38,369 nucleotides of DNA from positions 1 through 38,369 of the forward strand of contig NZ_QHJY01000004.1 of assembly GCF_003185805.1 (NCBI RefSeq). The letters are read 5' to 3'. This DNA comes from Caulobacter sp. D5. Its GTDB lineage: Bacteria; Pseudomonadota; Alphaproteobacteria; Caulobacterales; Caulobacteraceae. Below, one piece after another: positions 8,345-16,584 of the stretch (position 1 is its first letter; each line of letters opens with the position of its first letter). The notes under the pieces are model-generated. The model searched no databases and was not told the DNA's origin. It worked only from the letters and a program-made list of their open reading frames with translations. The translations under genes were made by a program, and so were the position numbers.

Positions 8345-8947
8345 GTGACCTTCTATCCGACCGAGCGGTTGGCGCTGTTCATCGACGGGGCCAATCTCTA
8401 TTCCGCCGCCAAGGCGCTGGGCTTCGACATCGACTACCGCAAGCTCCTCGACGAGTTCAAGAAGCGCGGCCTGCTGGTGCGGGCCTACTACTACACCGCC
8501 ATCGCCGAGAACGACGACTATTCGCCGATCCGGCCGCTGGTCGACTGGCTCGACTACAACGGCTTCACCCTGGTGACCAAGCCGGCCCGCGAATACACCG
8601 ACAGCCAGGGCCGCAAGCGCTGGCGCGGCGACATGGACATCGAGATCGCGGTGGACATGATGCAGATGGCCGACACGGTCGACCATCTGGTGCTGTTCTC
8701 GGGCGACGGCGATTTCCGCGCCCTGGTCGAGGCCGTGCAGCGCAAGGGCCGCCGGGTCACCGTGGTCTCCACGATGAAGAGTCAGCCGCCGATGACCAGC
8801 GACGACCTGCGCCGTCAGGCCGACAACTTCGTCGACCTCAACGACCTGGGCAACATCATCGGCCGCCCGCAACGCGCGCCGCAACAGCGCTACACCACCG
8901 CCGACGCCCGCACCCCGGCCGAACGCGAAGCCGACGACGAATACTGA
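8345..8947 (+). CDS. NYN domain protein, LabA/DUF88 family
   Basis: The 200-aa protein has the acidic PIN-like core of the NYN family: LALFIDGANLY near residue 10, RGDMDIEIAVDMM near residue 98, and LVLFSGDGDFRALV near residue 117. The conserved aspartates are those expected to bind metal in RNase-like members. The GTG start at 8345 follows AAGGAT at 8334-8339. The protein is probably a cytoplasmic RNA-acting protein, but no substrate can be assigned. The next gene, a uracil-DNA glycosylase, starts 11 nt after its stop, so they probably share a transcript. Confidence 0.88.
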   Translation: MTFYPTERLALFIDGANLYSAAKALGFDIDYRKLLDEFKKRGLLVRAYYYTAIAENDDYSPIRPLVDWLDYNGFTLVTKPAREYTDSQGRKRWRGDMDIEIAVDMMQMADTVDHLVLFSGDGDFRALVEAVQRKGRRVTVVSTMKSQPPMTSDDLRRQADNFVDLNDLGNIIGRPQRAPQQRYTTADARTPAEREADDEY

Positions 8948-8958
8948 GACTGAAGGCC

Positions 8959-9630
8959 ATGCAGCACTCCAACATCGTCGGCGAGGCCGTCCCCTCCCCG
9001 GCCGAGCCGCCCCGCGACTGCCCGCTGTGCCCCCGCCTGGTGGCCTATCGCCGCGAGAACGAGGCGCTCTATCCGGACTATTTCAATGGCCCGGCCCCGT
9101 CGTTCGGCGACAAGGACGCGCGCCTGCTGGTCGTGGGCCTGGCCCCCGGCCGCAAGGGCGCCAACCGCACCGGCCGCCCGTTCACCGGCGACTATGCGGG
9201 CACGCTGCTCTACGACACCCTGATCAAGTACGGCTTCGCCACCGGCAAGTTCGAGGCGCGCATTGACGACAGTCTGAAGCTGGTCGGCTGCGCGGTGACC
9301 AACGCCGTCCGCTGCGCCCCGCCCGGCAACAAGCCCGAGACCTCGGAAGAGAACGCCTGCCGTCCCTTCCTGAAGGCGCGGCTGGACATGTTCCCCAACC
9401 TCAAGGCCATCGTCACCCTGGGCGACGTCTCTCGCCGCAATGTGCTCAAGACCCTGGGCCTGAAGGCCTCGGCCGGCATCCCCGGCCACGGCTCGGAATT
9501 CCAGGCCGGCCCCTACCGCATCTTCAACAGCTATCACTGCTCGCGGCTCAACACGAACACCGGACGCCTGACGACGCCGATGTTCGAAGAGCTGTTCGCG
9601 CGGGTGAAGGCTTACGTGGACGCGGCCTGA
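8959..9630 (+). CDS. uracil-DNA glycosylase, family 5 (UdgB)-like
   Basis: The protein removes uracil or deaminated bases from DNA. The 223-aa sequence has an N-terminal DCPLCPRLVAYR and a later NAVRCAPPGNKP, supplying cysteines for the Fe-S cluster. Motif A is GLAPGRKGANRTGRPFTGD, and motif B is SYHCSRLNTNTGRLT, where family 5 usually has SYHPSR; here Cys replaces Pro. Families 4 and 5 are related, and the GLAPG plus NTNTGRLT pattern favours family 5. The start is ATG 8959. Its 3' end overlaps the convergent AhpD-like gene by 19 nt. Confidence 0.9.
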   Translation: MQHSNIVGEAVPSPAEPPRDCPLCPRLVAYRRENEALYPDYFNGPAPSFGDKDARLLVVGLAPGRKGANRTGRPFTGDYAGTLLYDTLIKYGFATGKFEARIDDSLKLVGCAVTNAVRCAPPGNKPETSEENACRPFLKARLDMFPNLKAIVTLGDVSRRNVLKTLGLKASAGIPGHGSEFQAGPYRIFNSYHCSRLNTNTGRLTTPMFEELFARVKAYVDAA

Positions 9631-10187
9631 GCTGGTGGAAACGGCCGGCCGACGCCTGGCTCGAGCGGCAGCCGCAGGCTGTTGGCCAGCACGCCGACCG
9701 TCCGATAGTAACCGGCCAGCATCAGCAGTTCGAGGATCGCCTCGGGCGTGAAGCGCTCGGCCAGATCGCTCCACAGGGCATCGTCCACGTCGCAGGCGTC
9801 GTCAAGTTGGTCGGCCAGCCTGACCAGCACCCGGTCTTCGTCGGTCCAGCAGTCCGCCTCGGCGTCGGCATGGACGCTCGCGTGCTGCTGGGTCTCCGAA
9901 AGCCCTGCCTGCTCGGCGAAATAGTGGACGCGCATCCCCCACTCGTAGGCGCAGCCGCAGCGGGCCGTGACCCGCAGCAGCAGCACCTCGCGCTGGCGGA
10001 GCGTCAGGTGCGAGCCAGGCAGGTAAGCAGCCGCCCCGCGCACGAAGGCCGTGTAGAGCCTCGGGTCGCGCGCCAGGACCGTGAACAGCTGGAACGGCGG
10101 CATCCAGTCCTGCGGCATGCGATCGAACGACGCCTGCACGGCCTCCGGCCAAGGCGGCTGGGCCGGAGCGATGCGGGCGGCGCTCAC
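9612..10187 (-). CDS. carboxymuconolactone decarboxylase family protein
   Basis: The 191-aa helical protein contains the family segment VTARCGCAYEWGMRVHYFAE, with Cys, Glu and His of the usual relay; the second Cys of a CxxC pair is not in the standard place. A later segment, ILELLMLAGYYRTVGVLANS, is the usual C-terminal helix pair. The function may be peroxide or thiol chemistry rather than true decarboxylation. The start GTG 10187 overlaps the merR stop as GTGA. This pairs it with the MerR regulator in one operon, so it is likely the regulated output. The stop overlaps the UDG gene end on the other strand. Confidence 0.85.
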   Translation of the reverse strand: MSAARIAPAQPPWPEAVQASFDRMPQDWMPPFQLFTVLARDPRLYTAFVRGAAAYLPGSHLTLRQREVLLLRVTARCGCAYEWGMRVHYFAEQAGLSETQQHASVHADAEADCWTDEDRVLVRLADQLDDACDVDDALWSDLAERFTPEAILELLMLAGYYRTVGVLANSLRLPLEPGVGRPFPPAQAAST

Positions 10188-10597
10188 GACCGAAGCTCCG
10201 GAGGAATTTCGGGATCGGGCGGACGGCGGCCCGAGCTTCTCCACTCGGCATAGAAGGCGATCTTGACCTCCAGCAGCCGCCGCGCCTCGGCCAGGGCGGC
10301 CATTTCGCCATCGACCCTTTCGAGATGACGCGTCAGCATGGCCTCGCGCTCGCCGGCCGTGACCCCGCCACGCGCCGCCAGGGCCGCATAGGCCTTCATG
10401 TCGCCGACGCTCATGCCCGTACGCTTCAGCCGTCCCAGGAAGCGCAGCCAGCCGACATGCGCCGCGCGATAGACCCGCCTGCGCCCGCCGTCGCGCGCCA
10501 CGCCGGGGATCAGGCCCTGGGCCTCGTACCAGCGCAGGGCATGGATGCTGCGCCCGGTTTCCCGGGCGATCTCGCCGATACTCAGATGCTCGACCAT
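10184..10597 (-). CDS. MerR family transcriptional regulator
   Basis: The 137-aa protein has an N-terminal winged helix (LSIGEIARETGRSIHALRWYEAQGLIPG), a wing (RRRVYRAAHVGWLRFLGRLKRTGMSVGDMK), then a long dimerisation helix and a short tail. No Cys-rich metal-binding loop is present at the C-terminus, so a small-molecule or stress signal is more likely than a metal. The operon partner is an AhpD-like protein. A palindrome placed as a MerR operator lies 36 bp upstream of the start, so autoregulation is likely. Confidence 0.9.
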   Translation of the reverse strand: MVEHLSIGEIARETGRSIHALRWYEAQGLIPGVARDGGRRRVYRAAHVGWLRFLGRLKRTGMSVGDMKAYAALAARGGVTAGEREAMLTRHLERVDGEMAALAEARRLLEVKIAFYAEWRSSGRRPPDPEIPPELRS

Positions 10598-10633
10598 CGC
10601 GACCTCTCCGAACTCCGGAACGAGGCTACAAGG

Positions 10634-10647
10634 TAGAGCGCACTCTA
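10634..10647 (-). promoter_or_regulatory. candidate MerR operator in the merR promoter
   Basis: TAGAG-CGCA-CTCTA is a perfect inverted repeat. On the merR strand it follows TTGATC directly and precedes TAGCCT, so the dyad sits in a 19-bp spacer between a -35-like and a -10-like element. That is the geometry of MerR-activated promoters, in which the regulator untwists an overlong spacer. Confidence 0.55.
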
Positions 10648-10657
10648 GATCAAGGGC

Positions 10658-11500
10658 CTAGCGCTTCGCCGTCCAGCCGTTGTCGCTCAACCAGTCGCGC
10701 AGGCGCTCCGGCCAGACCTTGATGGCCGCCTTGTCGGTGCGGAAGCCCATGTTGAAGGCGTGGCCACCGCTTTGGAACAGGTGGAACTCGACCGGAACCT
10801 TGGCGGCGCGGAACTTGGCCAGCAGTTCCACCGGCGGGGCCGAGCAGCACTCGTCGTCGTCCGCCGCCAGGATGAAGGCCGGCGGCGTATCGGCCGGAAT
10901 CTTGTCGGGGATGCCCGCGGGACCCGGATAGATCAGCACCTGGAAGTCGGGCCGGGCGCTGACCGCGTCGACCGCATCGACCTTCGGGTCCTTGGCCGTG
11001 GAGCCGTAGACGGCCAGGTCCACGACCTCGCCGCCGCCCGAAAAGCCCATCAGGCCGATCTTCTTCGGATCCACCCCGAACTCGGCGGCGCGCGAGCGCA
11101 CCAGCCGTACGGCCCGCACCGCGTCCTGGCGGGCGTGGTCGATGGTGTAGGGCGAGCCCTCCTCCTGGCTGAGGCGGTACTTCAGCACGAACACCGCCAC
11201 GCCCATCGGATTGAGCACCTTGGCGACGTCGGTCCCTTCCGGATGGATGACCAGCATCTTGTGGCCGCCGCCCGGCAGCACGATCACCGCCGCGCCCGTG
11301 GCCTTGTCGGCGGGCGGCAGATAGGCCGTCACCGACGGGTCGTTGATCGACTTGGCCCAGTATTCGGCCGCCTGTTCGGGGATGGCCTTGCGCGCCTCGA
11401 AGCCCGGCGCGCCGTTGGGCCACAAGGCCACGAGCTGCTGGGCGCAGGCCAGGCTCGGCAGGGCGAGCGCAAAGGTCGCGGCGAGGATCAGGCGGCGCAT
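10658..11500 (-). CDS. secreted alpha/beta hydrolase (esterase-like)
   Basis: The 280-aa protein begins with a signal peptide (MRRLILAATFALALPSLACA). The mature part has an oxyanion-type loop VIVLPGGGHKM, the nucleophile elbow MGFSGGGEV (GxSxG), an acidic site near FILAADDDE, and a late His in SGGHAFNMGF, which together complete a Ser-Asp-His triad. This pattern is typical of acetylxylan esterase or BD-FAE-like enzymes that de-esterify sugars. It is translated last in an operon with a lactonase and a sugar dehydrogenase-like protein, and its ATG overlaps the previous stop as TGATG. The cysteine pair DDECC is unusual. A periplasmic carbohydrate esterase is the best inference. Confidence 0.85.
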   Translation of the reverse strand: MRRLILAATFALALPSLACAQQLVALWPNGAPGFEARKAIPEQAAEYWAKSINDPSVTAYLPPADKATGAAVIVLPGGGHKMLVIHPEGTDVAKVLNPMGVAVFVLKYRLSQEEGSPYTIDHARQDAVRAVRLVRSRAAEFGVDPKKIGLMGFSGGGEVVDLAVYGSTAKDPKVDAVDAVSARPDFQVLIYPGPAGIPDKIPADTPPAFILAADDDECCSAPPVELLAKFRAAKVPVEFHLFQSGGHAFNMGFRTDKAAIKVWPERLRDWLSDNGWTAKR

Positions 11501-12603
11501 CACAGTTTCACCGTCCGGCCTTCGCGGGCCGCCTTGTAGATGGCCTCGATGATCCGCAGGTCCTTCAGTCCCTCCTCGCCCGGCACGATCGGATCGCGGC
11601 CGGTGAGGATGCATTCCGACAGGTGATCGAGCTGGCCGGCGAACTGGCTCTTCCTTGCCGCCGGCGGCGTGCGGGGCCTCGCCTGGCCGTCGAGATTGGC
11701 CCGCATCGCCTGGCCCTCGTAGCTGGTCGCCGGATCGATCTCGACCCAGCCCTTCGGCCCCGACACCCGATAGCGGTTGCAGTTGGCGCTGTAGGTCGAG
11801 ACGCAGTTGGCCGTGGCCCCCGACGGGAACAGGAGCTGGAAGTTGATGGTGTCCTCCACCTCGGCGAACACCGGGTTGGAGCGGTCGGTCGACTCCATGG
11901 CGTTGACCGCGATCGGCTCCTCGCCGGTCAGGTAGCGGGCGGCGTTGAGGCTGTAGATGCCGATGTCCATCAAGCTGCCGCCGCCCGACAGCGCCTTCTT
12001 CACCCGCCACATGGTCGGATCGCTGGCCGTCCAGCCGTGGTCGGCGACGATGGTCGCCACTGGTCCCAGCGCGCCGCCGCGCGCAAGGGCGATGGCGTCC
12101 AGATTGTGCGGCTCGAAGCGGCTGCGATAGCCGATCATCAGCTTGCGGCTGGCGGCCTTGCAGGCGGCGATCATCGCCTCGCAGTCGGCGACCGAGGTCG
12201 CCATCGGCTTTTCGCACATCACGTGCTTGCCGGCCCTGGCCGCCCGTTCGGTGAACGTCCGGTGCAGGCTGTTGGGGGTGATCACATAGACGATGTCGAC
12301 CGCCGGATTGTCGGCGATGCGGTCGAAGGTCTCGTAGGAATAGCGGCCGCTTTCCGGAATGCCGTACTGGGCGCCGTACCTAGCCAGCTTGTCGGGCGAG
12401 CCGCTGACGAGGGCGACCAGCTTGGAATGCTCGCACTCGGAAAAGCGCGGCATGATGATCTGGGTGGCGTAGTAGCCCAGGCCCAGCACCGCGTAGCCCA
12501 GCTTGCGGCCCTCGGCCTTGGCCTGGGCCAGGGCGGCGGCCGGCGCTGAGGCGGCCATGGCGCCGACGGCGAGGCCGGCCTGCAGGAACGTGCGCTTGTT
12601 CAT
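11500..12603 (-). CDS. exported Gfo/Idh/MocA family oxidoreductase
   Basis: The 367-aa protein has a Tat-like signal region (NKRTFLQAGLAVGAMAAS, with KR in place of the strict RR), then the dinucleotide fold YAVLGLGYYATQIIMPRF and the hallmark GKHVMCEKPMATSVADCEAM. The C-terminal half contains the family's GGGSLMDIGIYSLNAARYL segment. Relatives include glucose-fructose oxidoreductase, a periplasmic Tat substrate with tightly bound NADP. ATG 12603 follows a GGGCGAGG site. It sits between an SMP-30-like lactonase and an esterase. The set looks built to oxidise a sugar, open the lactone, and remove ester groups. Confidence 0.9.
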   Translation of the reverse strand: MNKRTFLQAGLAVGAMAASAPAAALAQAKAEGRKLGYAVLGLGYYATQIIMPRFSECEHSKLVALVSGSPDKLARYGAQYGIPESGRYSYETFDRIADNPAVDIVYVITPNSLHRTFTERAARAGKHVMCEKPMATSVADCEAMIAACKAASRKLMIGYRSRFEPHNLDAIALARGGALGPVATIVADHGWTASDPTMWRVKKALSGGGSLMDIGIYSLNAARYLTGEEPIAVNAMESTDRSNPVFAEVEDTINFQLLFPSGATANCVSTYSANCNRYRVSGPKGWVEIDPATSYEGQAMRANLDGQARPRTPPAARKSQFAGQLDHLSECILTGRDPIVPGEEGLKDLRIIEAIYKAAREGRTVKL

Positions 12604-12626
12604 CACCTCGCCCTTCCCTTCCTTCG

Positions 12627-13658
12627 CTACCAGACCAGGCCGGTCGTCTTCAGCCGCACCCGCGCCAGGGTCTTGTCGGCGGTCAGGAACAGGGTCTTGC
12701 CGTCCTCGCCGAAGGCGCAGTTGGCGATCGGGCCGCCGGTCTCGATGACGCCGATCAGCTCGCCCGACGGGGTGATCACCAGGACCCCGCCCGGCCCCGT
12801 GGCGTAGAGCCGGCCCTCGGTGTCCAGGCACATGCCGTCGGGCAGGCCCGGGCCGCCGGCCTTGTGCAGGGCCGCGGCGTCGAAGAACACCTTGCGCGAG
12901 GTCGGCAGGCCGTCGGCGCCCAGGTCGTAGGCCATGATCACCGGTCCTTCCGGATCCGAGACCGCCACATAGAGGCGCTTCTCGTCGGGGCTCAGGGCCA
13001 CGCCGTTGGGGAAGGTCAGCTTGTCGTCGACCACCGCCAGCGAACCGTCGGCGCGGTGCAGATAGACGCCGTTGAAGCTCAGTTCCTTGGCTGGCGAGGC
13101 GTCGAGCCCCTCCAGGCCGTAGGGCGGATCGGTGAAATAGATCGCGCCGCTCTTGGCCACGGCCAGGTCGTTGGGGCTGTTGAAGCGCTTGCCCTGATAG
13201 CGATCGACGACGACCGACTTGGCCTTGGTCTTCAGGTTCAGCCTGGTGATCGCCCGATAGCCGTGATTGCAGACCAGCAGATCGCCCTTGGCGTCCAGCG
13301 CCATGCCGTTCGAACCCGGCTCGCGGAAGACCTTGGTCGGCGGGCCGTCATAGCCGGAGGGCTGCACGAAGACGCTTTTGCCGTCCTTCTGGCTCCAGCG
13401 GTACATGATGTTGGCCGGCACGTCGGAGAAGACGAGGTACTGGCCGTCCTTCACCCAGACTGGGCCCTCCGACCAGACGAAGCCGTCGGCCAGGACCTCG
13501 ATCTTCGCATCGGGCGCGACCACGGCGTCGAGGGCGGGCGACAGGCGACGAATGGCCCCCACGGTCGGGGCGGCTTGAGCGGACATGGAAAGGCCTCCGG
13601 CGGCGAGTGCGACGCCGGCTCCGAGAGCCAGCGTGACGGTGCGGCGCGTCGCGGTCAT
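12627..13658 (-). CDS. secreted SMP-30/gluconolactonase-like protein
   Basis: The 343-aa protein has a signal peptide (TATRRTVTLALGAGVALAAG, with a twin-arginine-like start) and a six-bladed beta-propeller of the SMP-30 type. Metal-site residues are visible in WSEGPVWV (Glu), RFNSPNDLAV (Asn) and LPDGMCLD (Asp). The FTDPPYGLEG segment is typical of gluconolactonases. It probably hydrolyses a sugar lactone in the periplasm. It is the first gene of a three-gene operon with a Gfo/Idh/MocA oxidoreductase and an esterase. A strong palindrome lies 32 bp before its ATG. Confidence 0.9.
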   Translation of the reverse strand: MTATRRTVTLALGAGVALAAGGLSMSAQAAPTVGAIRRLSPALDAVVAPDAKIEVLADGFVWSEGPVWVKDGQYLVFSDVPANIMYRWSQKDGKSVFVQPSGYDGPPTKVFREPGSNGMALDAKGDLLVCNHGYRAITRLNLKTKAKSVVVDRYQGKRFNSPNDLAVAKSGAIYFTDPPYGLEGLDASPAKELSFNGVYLHRADGSLAVVDDKLTFPNGVALSPDEKRLYVAVSDPEGPVIMAYDLGADGLPTSRKVFFDAAALHKAGGPGLPDGMCLDTEGRLYATGPGGVLVITPSGELIGVIETGGPIANCAFGEDGKTLFLTADKTLARVRLKTTGLVW

Positions 13659-13682
13659 GCGTGAGGCCTCCCTTATGCGGTT

Positions 13683-13711
13683 ATTGCTTTTGACAGCGAT
13701 GTCATAGCAAT
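13683..13711 (-). promoter_or_regulatory. palindromic operator upstream of the sugar operon (LacI-like)
   Basis: The core TGACA-GCGA-TGTCA (13691-13704) is a perfect inverted repeat. Outer arms ATTGCT and AGCAAT extend the symmetry to 29 bp with a one-base offset. The even spacing and central CG resemble operators of LacI-family sugar repressors. It lies 25-53 bp upstream of the SMP-30 gene start. No repressor gene is nearby. Confidence 0.55.
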
Positions 13712-13767
13712 GCCCGCCCAGGTTGGCGAGACGCTTGTCGACACGTCTTGAGATTTGCGGCGCTCCC

Positions 13768-15261
13768 CTAGGAACGCACGCGGGGCACGCAGTCCAGCCA
13801 GCGGGCATAGGCCGCCTCGCGGGCGTGGACGGCCATGGCCGGCTTCAGGTCCTCGGCCGCCGGGCGCGCCTTGGCGGCCGTCTCCACCGAATCATAGACC
13901 CCCGCCCCCAGCCCCGCGAACAGGGCCGCGCCCAGGGCCGTGGTCTCCTGGTAGCTGGCCCGCGCCACCGGCAGGCCGGTCAGGTCGGCCAGGCGCTGGC
14001 TGAACCAGGCGCTCTTGGACATGCCGCCGTCGATGCGCAGCTGGGCCTCGCCGAGGAAGGCGTCGGGGGCGTCGGCCCGCATGGCCTCGATCAGGTCGCG
14101 GCTCTGCAGGGCGCAGGCGTCGTAGGTGGCCGAAGCGATCTCGGGCAGGCCGGCGTCGCGGGTCAGGCCGAAGATCGCGCCCCGCGCCTTGGCGTCCCAC
14201 CAGGGCGCGCCGAGACCGGTGAAGGCCGGCACCACGACCACGCCGTGATCGGCCTTGGCCGAACGGGCCAGGGCCTCGGCCGAGCGCGGGCCGCCAGTGA
14301 TCCCCAGTCCCTCGCCCAGCCACTGGATCGCCGCCCCGGCCACGAAGATCGAGCCTTCCAGGGCGTAGGTCGCCTGGCCGTTCACCCGCGCCGCCACCGT
14401 CGTCAGCAGGCGCGAGGCCGAGACCGGCCGCGTCGTCCCGGTGTTGATCAGCATGAAGCAGCCGGTGCCGTAGGTGGCCTTCATCTCGCCGGGCCGGATG
14501 CAGCCCTGCCCCATCAGCGCCGCCTGCTGGTCGCCGGCCACGCCGCGGATCGGCAGCGGCCGGCCCAGCACCTGGGCGCCGACCTCGCCGAAGTCGGCCG
14601 CGCAGTCCAGCACCTGCGGCAGCAGCGAGCGCGGCACGCCGAACAGGTCGAGCATGGGTTGCGACCAGTCCTGGGCCTGGATGTCGAACAGCAGGGTGCG
14701 CGAGGCGTTGGTGGCGTCGGTCACGTGCCGCGCCCCGCCCGTCAGCTTCCAGATGACCCACGTATCCATCGTCCCGGCCAGCAGTTGGCCCGCCTCGGCC
14801 CTGGCGCGAGCGCCGGGCACGTTGTCGAGCAGCCAGGCGATCTTGGTGGCTGAGAAATAGGGGTCGAGCAGCAGGCCCGTGACCGCCGTGACCTCGGCCT
14901 CCTTGCCGTCCTTGCGCAGCTTTTCGCAGGCCTCGGCCGTGCGGCGATCCTGCCAGACGATGGCCGGATGGATCGGCCGGCCGGTGGTCTTGTCCCAAAC
15001 CACCACCGTCTCGCGCTGGTTGGTGATTCCCAGCGCCACGACCGCGTCGAGGTCGGCGCCCGACTTCTCGACCGCCTCGCGGATCACCGCGACGCAGGCG
15101 GCGGCGATCTCGTCGGCGTCGTGCTCGACCCAGCCGTCCTTGGGGTAGCTCTGGCGCAGCGGACGCCCGGCCTCGGCCACGGCGGCCCCTTCGCTGTCGA
15201 ACAGGATCGCCCGCGTGCTCGTGGTGCCCTGGTCCAGCGCCAGGATCAGTGCTCGCCCCAT
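13768..15261 (-). CDS. glpK: glycerol kinase
   Basis: GlpK phosphorylates glycerol to sn-glycerol 3-phosphate. The 497-aa sequence has the FGGY-kinase hallmarks: LALDQGTTSTRAILFD at the start, ALGITNQRETVVVWDK, PAIVWQDRRTA, LAGTMDTWVIWKLTGG, GVAGDQQAALMGQ and the C-terminal LRIDGGMSKSAWF. Length is normal. Start ATG 15261 follows AGAGGAAA; an upstream start at 15279 is less well supported. No glpF or glpD is adjacent, and its upstream neighbour is divergent. Confidence 0.95.
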   Translation of the reverse strand: MGRALILALDQGTTSTRAILFDSEGAAVAEAGRPLRQSYPKDGWVEHDADEIAAACVAVIREAVEKSGADLDAVVALGITNQRETVVVWDKTTGRPIHPAIVWQDRRTAEACEKLRKDGKEAEVTAVTGLLLDPYFSATKIAWLLDNVPGARARAEAGQLLAGTMDTWVIWKLTGGARHVTDATNASRTLLFDIQAQDWSQPMLDLFGVPRSLLPQVLDCAADFGEVGAQVLGRPLPIRGVAGDQQAALMGQGCIRPGEMKATYGTGCFMLINTGTTRPVSASRLLTTVAARVNGQATYALEGSIFVAGAAIQWLGEGLGITGGPRSAEALARSAKADHGVVVVPAFTGLGAPWWDAKARGAIFGLTRDAGLPEIASATYDACALQSRDLIEAMRADAPDAFLGEAQLRIDGGMSKSAWFSQRLADLTGLPVARASYQETTALGAALFAGLGAGVYDSVETAAKARPAAEDLKPAMAVHAREAAYARWLDCVPRVRS

Positions 15262-15404
15262 ACGCGTTTCCTCTTTCAAGACGCCCGCTTCACCTGCGAC
15301 AGAGCGCCGCTATTCTCTCGGTTCCGTGGCTTGACCTGTTTAAGCATGTTTTCATCTGGAAACACCAAGGTGCCCATAGTCTCGTTTGGCGCCCGAGGAG
15401 GGTC

Positions 15405-16526
15405 GTGAGCCAAGCCGTACAGACCGCCGAACTTCTTGCCCTGGCCCGCAGCCGCGAGCCGGAAGATCGCGAACGGCTGCTCTCCGGAGTGATCGATCTA
15501 TGCGAGACGGGCGAGGCCCAGGGAAAGCCCGCCGCGCCCGAAATCCAGATCCTGCTCGATTCGATCTTCATGACCCTGGTGGTCGAGGCCGAGCGCGACA
15601 TCCGCCAGCGCCTGGCCGAACGCCTGGCCGACGCGGCCTGGGCGCCGTCGGCCCTGGTCAACATCCTGGCCCTCGACGAGATCGAGATCGCCCGCCCGAT
15701 CATCGCCCGCAGCCCCGTGCTGCAGGACCACGACCTGATCCGCCTGCTGGTCCAGGCCACGCTGGAGCACCAGATCGAGGTCGCCCGCCGCCCCGGCCTG
15801 CGCGCCCCGGTGGTCGAGGCCATTCTTTCGCAGGCCGAGCCGGCGGTGCTGACCGCCCTGGCCGGCAACACCACCGCCCAGCTCAGCCAGGACGCCATGG
15901 GCCGCCTGGTCGGCCACGCCAAGGACGTGGTGGCCCTGCGCTCGCCTCTGGTCCGCCACCCGGGCCTGTCGCCCCTGCTGGCCGAGCAGCTCTATCTGTG
16001 GGTCGGCCGCGCCCTGCGCGACTCCCTGGCCGAGCGCTTCGAGCTGGACCCGGTCAAGCTGCGCGCCGCCGTCGACGAAGCCACCCACGCCGCCCACCTT
16101 GGCCTGCAGCCGACCGCCGTCGGCGCCCTGTCCGTCGAGGACGAGGCCGACCGCGAGGAGATGGAAGCGGCCCTGGTCGAGAAGCTCGACTCCGCCGGCC
16201 AGCTGCGTCCCGGCTACCTGCTGCGGGTGCTGCGCGAAGGCCGCCTGCCCCTCTTCGTCTTCGCCATGGCGCGGCTGGGCCGCTTCGACGTGCGCCAGGT
16301 GCGCCGCGCTATCGACAGCAACCGTCCCGAACTGCTGGCCCTGGCCTGCTCGGCCGTCGGCATCGACCGCAGCGTCTTCCCGACCATCCTGGAGCACGTG
16401 CGCCAGCTGAACGGCGGCCGTCCCGGCGGCGGCGCGGAAGCCGCCCGCAAGGCCAGCGGCGCCTTTGGCCCGTTCCGTCCGGACATCGCCGCCATGGCCT
16501 TCCGCCAAGCCGTCAGCGCCGCCTGA
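15405..16526 (+). CDS. DUF2336-like alpha-helical protein
   Basis: The 373-aa protein is predicted almost entirely alpha-helical with HEAT-like repeating segments, for example LVVEAERDIRQRLAERLA, WAPSALVNILALDEIEIARPII and LVQATLEHQIEVARRPGL. That pattern (loss of function of one helix pair after another, with IEIARPII) matches DUF2336 proteins common in Caulobacterales and Rhizobiales. Their biochemical role is unknown; a scaffold or regulatory role is possible. GTG 15405 follows GAGGAGGG. It diverges from glpK across 143 bp. Confidence 0.7.
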   Translation: MSQAVQTAELLALARSREPEDRERLLSGVIDLCETGEAQGKPAAPEIQILLDSIFMTLVVEAERDIRQRLAERLADAAWAPSALVNILALDEIEIARPIIARSPVLQDHDLIRLLVQATLEHQIEVARRPGLRAPVVEAILSQAEPAVLTALAGNTTAQLSQDAMGRLVGHAKDVVALRSPLVRHPGLSPLLAEQLYLWVGRALRDSLAERFELDPVKLRAAVDEATHAAHLGLQPTAVGALSVEDEADREEMEAALVEKLDSAGQLRPGYLLRVLREGRLPLFVFAMARLGRFDVRQVRRAIDSNRPELLALACSAVGIDRSVFPTILEHVRQLNGGRPGGGAEAARKASGAFGPFRPDIAAMAFRQAVSAA

Positions 16527-16584
16527 CGAGGTCTTTCCCCACGTTGTTTGACAAGCGCCGGGCGATCCCGCCACTTGGGCCGGC

